Below are positions 7,629 to 10,681 of a stretch of DNA of 10,681 bases, piece by piece. The position numbers were made by a program, and so were the translations under genes. Below the pieces are notes generated by a model, which was not told where the DNA came from, ran no database searches, and worked only from the letters and a program-made list of their open reading frames with translations. The number at the start of each line of letters is the position of its first letter. The first letter of the stretch is position 1. The DNA comes from JASHVB01 sp049522565 (GTDB lineage Bacteria > Pseudomonadota > Alphaproteobacteria > Acetobacterales > Acetobacteraceae), in contig JBEKNT010000231.1 of assembly GCA_049522565.1 (NCBI GenBank), forward strand, positions 1 to 10,681, given 5' to 3'.

Positions 7629-8116
7629 GTGCCGGTCTGTTTGTCGCCTTCACCACAGAGCATGAACTTACGTCAGCGCTGCCGTCATTGCGCGAGGCAC
7701 GGCTGGGCGCAATCGAAACCTATACCCCGGCGCCGATCGAGAGCGGACCGTCTATCCTGCCGTTGCTGGTGCTGATCGCGGGCGTCGCGGGCGCGATCGG
7801 AGGCTTCTGCCTGCAAAGCTATGCCAACATAGTCGCCTATCCGATCGACATAGGCGGGCGGCCGCAATTCTCCTGGCCGGCCTTCGTTCCGATCGCCTTC
7901 GAGAACGGCGTGCTGGCCGCCGTCCTCACCGGTTTCGTCGGCTACTTCGTCGTCAATCGGCTGCCTCGGCTGTACGAACCGGTGGACGAGTGCGACGCCA
8001 TGCGCCGCGCGATGCGCGATCTGTGGTGCGTCGCCATCCGCACCGACGATCCGCGCCGCGCGCGAGAACTGCTGCGTGCGCACACGCCGGTCCATATCGA
8101 GGAATTGCCCGCGTGA
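7625..8116 (+). CDS. actD: Alternative complex III subunit ActD (DUF3341-type)
   Basis: 163 residues. A small membrane subunit of ACIII with no cofactor. It has a soluble N-terminal part (SAGLFVAFTTEHELTSALPSLREA...IETYTPAPIE), where the family usually shows a ferredoxin-like fold. Two hydrophobic helices follow (about 44-66, ILPLLVLIAGVAGAIGGFCL, and about 87-110, FVPIAFENGVLAAVLTGF), separated by a loop with YPIDIGGRPQFSWPAF, the most conserved part. The C-terminus is soluble and basic, ending in HIEELPA, which matches the usual V.IEE end of the family. In solved complexes ActD packs against ActC and ActF, so a structural role is likely. Frame extends upstream but only as a shadow of actC. 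The ATG at 7625 overlaps the actC stop (ATGA), with AAGG (7611-7614) as a modest ribosome site. Confidence 0.92.
   Translation: MSAGLFVAFTTEHELTSALPSLREARLGAIETYTPAPIESGPSILPLLVLIAGVAGAIGGFCLQSYANIVAYPIDIGGRPQFSWPAFVPIAFENGVLAAVLTGFVGYFVVNRLPRLYEPVDECDAMRRAMRDLWCVAIRTDDPRRARELLRAHTPVHIEELPA
8099..8103 (+). promoter_or_regulatory. Shine-Dalgarno sequence that fixes the GTG start of actE
   Basis: The bases GAGGA lie inside the end of actD, nine bases before GTG 8113. No ATG nearby would leave an intact lipoprotein signal, so this site and the signal peptide together decide the start. Translation is probably also coupled to the overlapping actD stop. Confidence 0.7.
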
Positions 8117-8604
8117 CCCGCGGCATCGTTCCCCTTTTTGTGGTCCTGGCATTGCTCTGCAGTTGCGACGACATGACCACGCAGAACAAGGCGGAGCCGT
8201 ATTCGGCGGAGGCCCGACAGATCCGGCCCGCGCCTGACGCGGTGCAATGGCAGGAAAAGGCGCCGCCGCCTCCGCCGCTGACCCTGGCGCTGCTGCAACG
8301 CGGCCAGGAGCGCTTTCGCATCTACTGTACGGCCTGCCATTCAGAACTCGGCGACGGCAACGGCATCGTGGTGCAGCGCGGTTTCCCCCATCCGCCGTCC
8401 TATCAAGAGGAGCGCCTGGTCAACGCGCCGACGCAGCATTTCTACGACGTGATCACGCAGGGACACGGCGCGATGTATGCCTTCGCCGATCGTGTCGCCC
8501 CGGCGGACCGCTGGGCCATCGCCGCCTATATCCGCGCGCTGCAGCTTTCCCAGCACGCGCCCGCCGACGATCTCCCTCGGGAACAGCGGCAGGCGGTGAA
8601 ATGA
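8113..8604 (+). CDS. actE: Alternative complex III subunit ActE, monoheme cytochrome c lipoprotein
   Basis: 163 residues with a GTG start at 8113. It is a membrane-anchored periplasmic cytochrome c, a probable electron exit in the complex. The N-terminus is a lipoprotein signal (VTRGIVPLFVVLALLCSC): the likely lipidated residue is Cys18, with Cys16 as a second possibility, followed by Asp19-Asp20. A proline-rich linker (PPPPPL, about residue 50) precedes the heme domain, with one CxxCH at Cys72/Cys75/His76 (CTACH) and a likely axial Met121 in GHGAMYAFADRV. The final RWAIAAYIRALQLSQ helix is typical of class I cytochrome c. Longer in-frame starts exist inside actD, but they would destroy the signal peptide. 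The GAGGA at 8099-8103 supports the GTG. The start overlaps the actD stop (GTGA), and the stop overlaps the actF ATG. Confidence 0.93.
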   Translation: MTRGIVPLFVVLALLCSCDDMTTQNKAEPYSAEARQIRPAPDAVQWQEKAPPPPPLTLALLQRGQERFRIYCTACHSELGDGNGIVVQRGFPHPPSYQEERLVNAPTQHFYDVITQGHGAMYAFADRVAPADRWAIAAYIRALQLSQHAPADDLPREQRQAVK

Positions 8605-9653
8605 CCTGGAGCCGGGCAGAACGCATCGCCTGGATCGCCGGCGGCATTGGTCTGTTGCTGGCATTGCTCGGCTGGCTGCTGGAACCGGAGGTGTTTCCGG
8701 CCGCGTGGCTCGCCGCGCTCACGGCGTGGATCGGGTGGCCGCTCGGCTGCCTTGCGCTGCTGCTGACGCACGCGCTGACCGGCGGCCGGTGGGGTGAAAC
8801 GATCCGTCCCCAGCTTCTCGCCGGGATCGGCACCTTACCGCTGCTGCTGCCGGCAGTCCTGCCGCTGCTGTTCGTGCTGCCGCAGCTCTATCCGTGGATG
8901 CAGCCGGCCGAGGCCGCGTCGCTCAGCAACCGGTTCTATCTCAATGTGCCGTTCGCCGCCGGCCGCGGCGTTGTTTATCTTGTCGTCTGGTTCGGCCTTG
9001 CCGCCGTGGTACTGCGCGCGGTCAGACGCGACACGTCGCTGGGCATGATCGCCCCACCCGGGCTCATGTTGCTTGGACTGACGGTCACCTTTGCCGCGAT
9101 CGATGCGACCATGTCGCTTGACCCGCACTTCATCTCCAGTGACTACGGGATGATCGCCGCCGCCGAGGGCGGGCTTTTCGCGTTGTCGATCTGCGTCTTC
9201 GGCTGCGCGCTGAACGCGGCGACCCCGGCGGATGCGCTGGATGACCTCGGCCGCCTTTTGCTGGGGCTGCTGGTGCTGTGGGCCTATCTCGATTTCGTGC
9301 AGTTGCTGATCGTATGGCAATCCGATCTGCCGAGCGCGGCGCCGTGGTACATCATACGCTCCACCAACGGATGGGGCACCGTCGCCGCACTGGTGGCGAC
9401 GGGGCACTTCCTGCTGCCGTTCTTCGCCTTGATGTCGCCGGCGCTACGCCGCTCCCGTCGCGGCATCGCCGCGCTCGCTGCATTGCTGATCGTGATGGAG
9501 GTGTTGCGGGCCTGGTGGCTGGTGCTGCCGGCGGGGGGCCGAGGCATAAGCTGGATCGACCTCGCCGCCATGCTGGCACTTGGCGGCCTGTCCGCAGCGC
9601 TCGCGATGCGCCGGCCCCGCATCGCGATGCTTTCGCGAGCGTATCATGGCTGA
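8601..9653 (+). CDS. actF: Alternative complex III subunit ActF, short NrfD-like membrane protein
   Basis: 350 residues, integral membrane, about nine to ten hydrophobic helices. In ACIII it sits next to ActC and is thought to take part in proton movement or complex stability rather than main quinol oxidation. Family signs are ATMSLDPHFISSDYG (compare MSLDPHW.S..YG in ActF) and the segment YLDFVQLLIVWQSDLPSAAPWYIIRSTNGW, matching the usual Y..F.QYLI.W...LP.E..WY. The protein looks shorter than the roughly 400 residues or more I recall for typical ActF. The N-terminus begins straight at TM1 (ERIAWIAGGIGLLLALLGWLL) with no long lead, and the C-terminus ends soon after the last helix (RPRIAMLSRAYHG). 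The frame continues upstream into actE as a shadow. The ATG at 8601 gives ATGA with the actE stop. It overlaps the next gene by 8 nt. Confidence 0.9.
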   Translation: MTWSRAERIAWIAGGIGLLLALLGWLLEPEVFPAAWLAALTAWIGWPLGCLALLLTHALTGGRWGETIRPQLLAGIGTLPLLLPAVLPLLFVLPQLYPWMQPAEAASLSNRFYLNVPFAAGRGVVYLVVWFGLAAVVLRAVRRDTSLGMIAPPGLMLLGLTVTFAAIDATMSLDPHFISSDYGMIAAAEGGLFALSICVFGCALNAATPADALDDLGRLLLGLLVLWAYLDFVQLLIVWQSDLPSAAPWYIIRSTNGWGTVAALVATGHFLLPFFALMSPALRRSRRGIAALAALLIVMEVLRAWWLVLPAGGRGISWIDLAAMLALGGLSAALAMRRPRIAMLSRAYHG

Positions 9654-10017
9654 ATCCGATCTGCCCCGGGCTCGCTACGAATCGGCCGACATCTCTGCCC
9701 GTGCGCTGACCGCCGGCCTCGCCGGGGTGCTGCTGGCCTTGCTGTGTTCCATGTTCCTGGCGATGTGGCTGTACCCGGCTATCACGAAGGACCATCGGCT
9801 CGGGGCGTCGCTGCCGCAGTATCCGGCGCCGCGCCTGCAGGTGGATTCAGCGAAGGAGCTGCAGCAGTTCCTCGCCGTCGAGACAAAGCAATTGAACAGT
9901 GCCGGGTGGATCGATCAGGCGCATGCGGTCGCGCATATTCCGATCGGCGAGGCGATGCGGATTATCGCGCAGCAGGGCATTCCCGACTGGCCGGCGACGA
10001 AGGGCACGCAGCCGTGA
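9646..10017 (+). CDS. Small single-helix membrane protein of unknown function between actF and SCO
   Basis: 123 residues. A short acidic lead (MAESDLPRARYESADISARA) is followed by one hydrophobic helix (about 20-42, TAGLAGVLLALLCSMFLAMW), then a soluble tail predicted to be periplasmic. The tail has SAKELQQFLAVETKQLNSAGWID, HIPIGEAMRIIAQQGIPDW and a short charged end. The pattern LNS.GW.D....HIPI..AM..I...G.P is one I recall from uncharacterised proteins encoded beside SCO and cytochrome c oxidase genes. No heme motif, metal-binding Cys pair or lipobox is present. The only Cys lies in the helix. The ATG at 9646 overlaps the actF stop by 8 nt, and its own stop overlaps the SCO ATG. Coupling to both neighbours suggests a role in ACIII or oxidase assembly, but this is inference. 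A weak gcgag purine run precedes the start. Confidence 0.85.
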   Translation: MAESDLPRARYESADISARALTAGLAGVLLALLCSMFLAMWLYPAITKDHRLGASLPQYPAPRLQVDSAKELQQFLAVETKQLNSAGWIDQAHAVAHIPIGEAMRIIAQQGIPDWPATKGTQP

Positions 10018-10681
10018 TGCGCATCTGCCTAGCGTTGCTTCTGCTGTCTGCGACAGCGATGCCGGCGACCGCTGCCGCGCCAGATGTCTCCGGCATCACG
10101 TATCAGCAGAAGCCAGGCAATCAGATGCCGTTGAGTGCCGTGTTCCGCGACGAAACCGACCGGACCGTGCATCTGCGTGATGTGGTGGCCGAGCGCCCGA
10201 CCATCCTCGCACTTGGCTATTTCCATTGCCCCAGCATGTGCGGCGTGGTGCGCGACGATCTGTTGTATGCCTTGTCGCGCAGCGGTCTGCGCGCGGGGCA
10301 TGGCTACGTGCTGGTGGTGGTCAGCATCGATCCGCAAGAGAAACCGGCAGACGCCGCCGCTGCCAAACGCGCGGACATCGGACGTTACGATCTGCCGGGT
10401 GCAGCACAGGCGTGGCACTATCTGGTCGGCGCGCCGGACCAGATCCAGTCTGTTGAGGACGCTGTCGGATTCCATGCTCGCTTCGATCAGCAACTGAAGC
10501 AGTTCCTCCACCCGACCGGCCTGGTGTTCCTGACCAAAACCGGTGTTGTCTCCGGCTATCTCCTGGGGGTCGGCTACCAGCCGGGCGATGTCAGCCTGGC
10601 CGTGACGCGTGCCCGCGGCGGTGGCTTTGCCAAGGCGGCGCTGCCGGTGCTTCTGCTGTGCTTCCACTTCGATCCCACCAC
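10017..10681 (+). CDS. SCO1/SenC-family copper chaperone, 3' end outside the window
   Basis: 221 codons are visible and open to the right edge. This protein family binds copper in the periplasm and helps build the CuA site of cytochrome c oxidase subunit II. The N-terminus is a Sec signal peptide (RICLALLLLSATAMPATAA, cleavage probably near residue 20). The thioredoxin-like domain follows, with copper ligands Cys71 and Cys75 in YFHCPSMCG and His165 in FLHPTGLVFLT, plus VVVSIDPQEKP in between. All three ligands are present, so it should be functional. The last visible residues (ALPVLLLCFHFDPTT) match the C-terminal CYHYDP.T segment of the long SCO subfamily, which often ends in a membrane helix, so only a few dozen residues are probably missing. 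The ATG at 10017 overlaps the previous stop, with GAAGGG (9999-10004) upstream. An in-frame GTG directly before it is an alternative start. Confidence 0.94.
   Translation, partial: MRICLALLLLSATAMPATAAAPDVSGITYQQKPGNQMPLSAVFRDETDRTVHLRDVVAERPTILALGYFHCPSMCGVVRDDLLYALSRSGLRAGHGYVLVVVSIDPQEKPADAAAAKRADIGRYDLPGAAQAWHYLVGAPDQIQSVEDAVGFHARFDQQLKQFLHPTGLVFLTKTGVVSGYLLGVGYQPGDVSLAVTRARGGGFAKAALPVLLLCFHFDPT

Noticed and set aside
8262..8282. GCC/CCG-rich tract in actE as a simple repeat
   Set aside because: It encodes the Pro-rich linker of the cytochrome lipoprotein and is too short and imperfect to be a repeat feature.

Overview
The window reads as part of a chromosome of a high-GC Gram-negative bacterium, most likely a proteobacterium. 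An alphaproteobacterial origin is my best guess. It rests on the style of the histidine kinase and on a minus-strand gene remnant resembling proteins I know mainly from alphaproteobacteria; no rRNA or other marker gene confirms it. The main content is a complete, tightly coupled operon for alternative complex III (ACIII), the cytochrome-bc1-independent quinol:electron-acceptor oxidoreductase.

Layout. Positions 77-1669 (+) encode a membrane sensor histidine kinase with no response regulator in view. Positions 1672-2387 (-) carry what looks like the decayed remains of a two-gene module of unknown function, convergent with the kinase. About 340 bases (2388-2728) hold no convincing gene and must contain the leader of the downstream operon. 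From 2729 to the right edge everything is on the + strand: actA (pentaheme cytochrome c), actB (fused molybdopterin-oxidoreductase-like and iron-sulfur protein), actC (NrfD-like quinol-site membrane subunit), actD (two-helix membrane protein), actE (monoheme cytochrome c lipoprotein), actF (second NrfD-like membrane subunit, short version), a 123-residue single-helix membrane protein, and a SCO1/SenC copper chaperone that runs off the end. Every junction from actA to the SCO gene is an overlap: 13 nt, then three ATGA junctions, a GTGA, an 8-nt overlap and a one-base overlap. The block is almost certainly one translationally coupled transcript.

How it works together. ActC, with ActF and ActD in the membrane, should oxidise quinol. 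Electrons pass through the four Fe-S clusters of ActB to the hemes of ActA and ActE, then to a terminal oxidase. The SCO protein delivers copper to the CuA centre of a cytochrome c oxidase, so a coxBAC-type oxidase operon is predicted just past the right edge. The small protein between actF and SCO has no assigned function. Its position suggests a role in the complex or in oxidase assembly.

No mobile element, CRISPR array, tRNA or rRNA was seen. The most useful leads are the unknown small protein, the short ActF, the overlap of the actB start with the last heme motif of actA, and the decayed module upstream. I do not see a clearly new system; ACIII itself is described.
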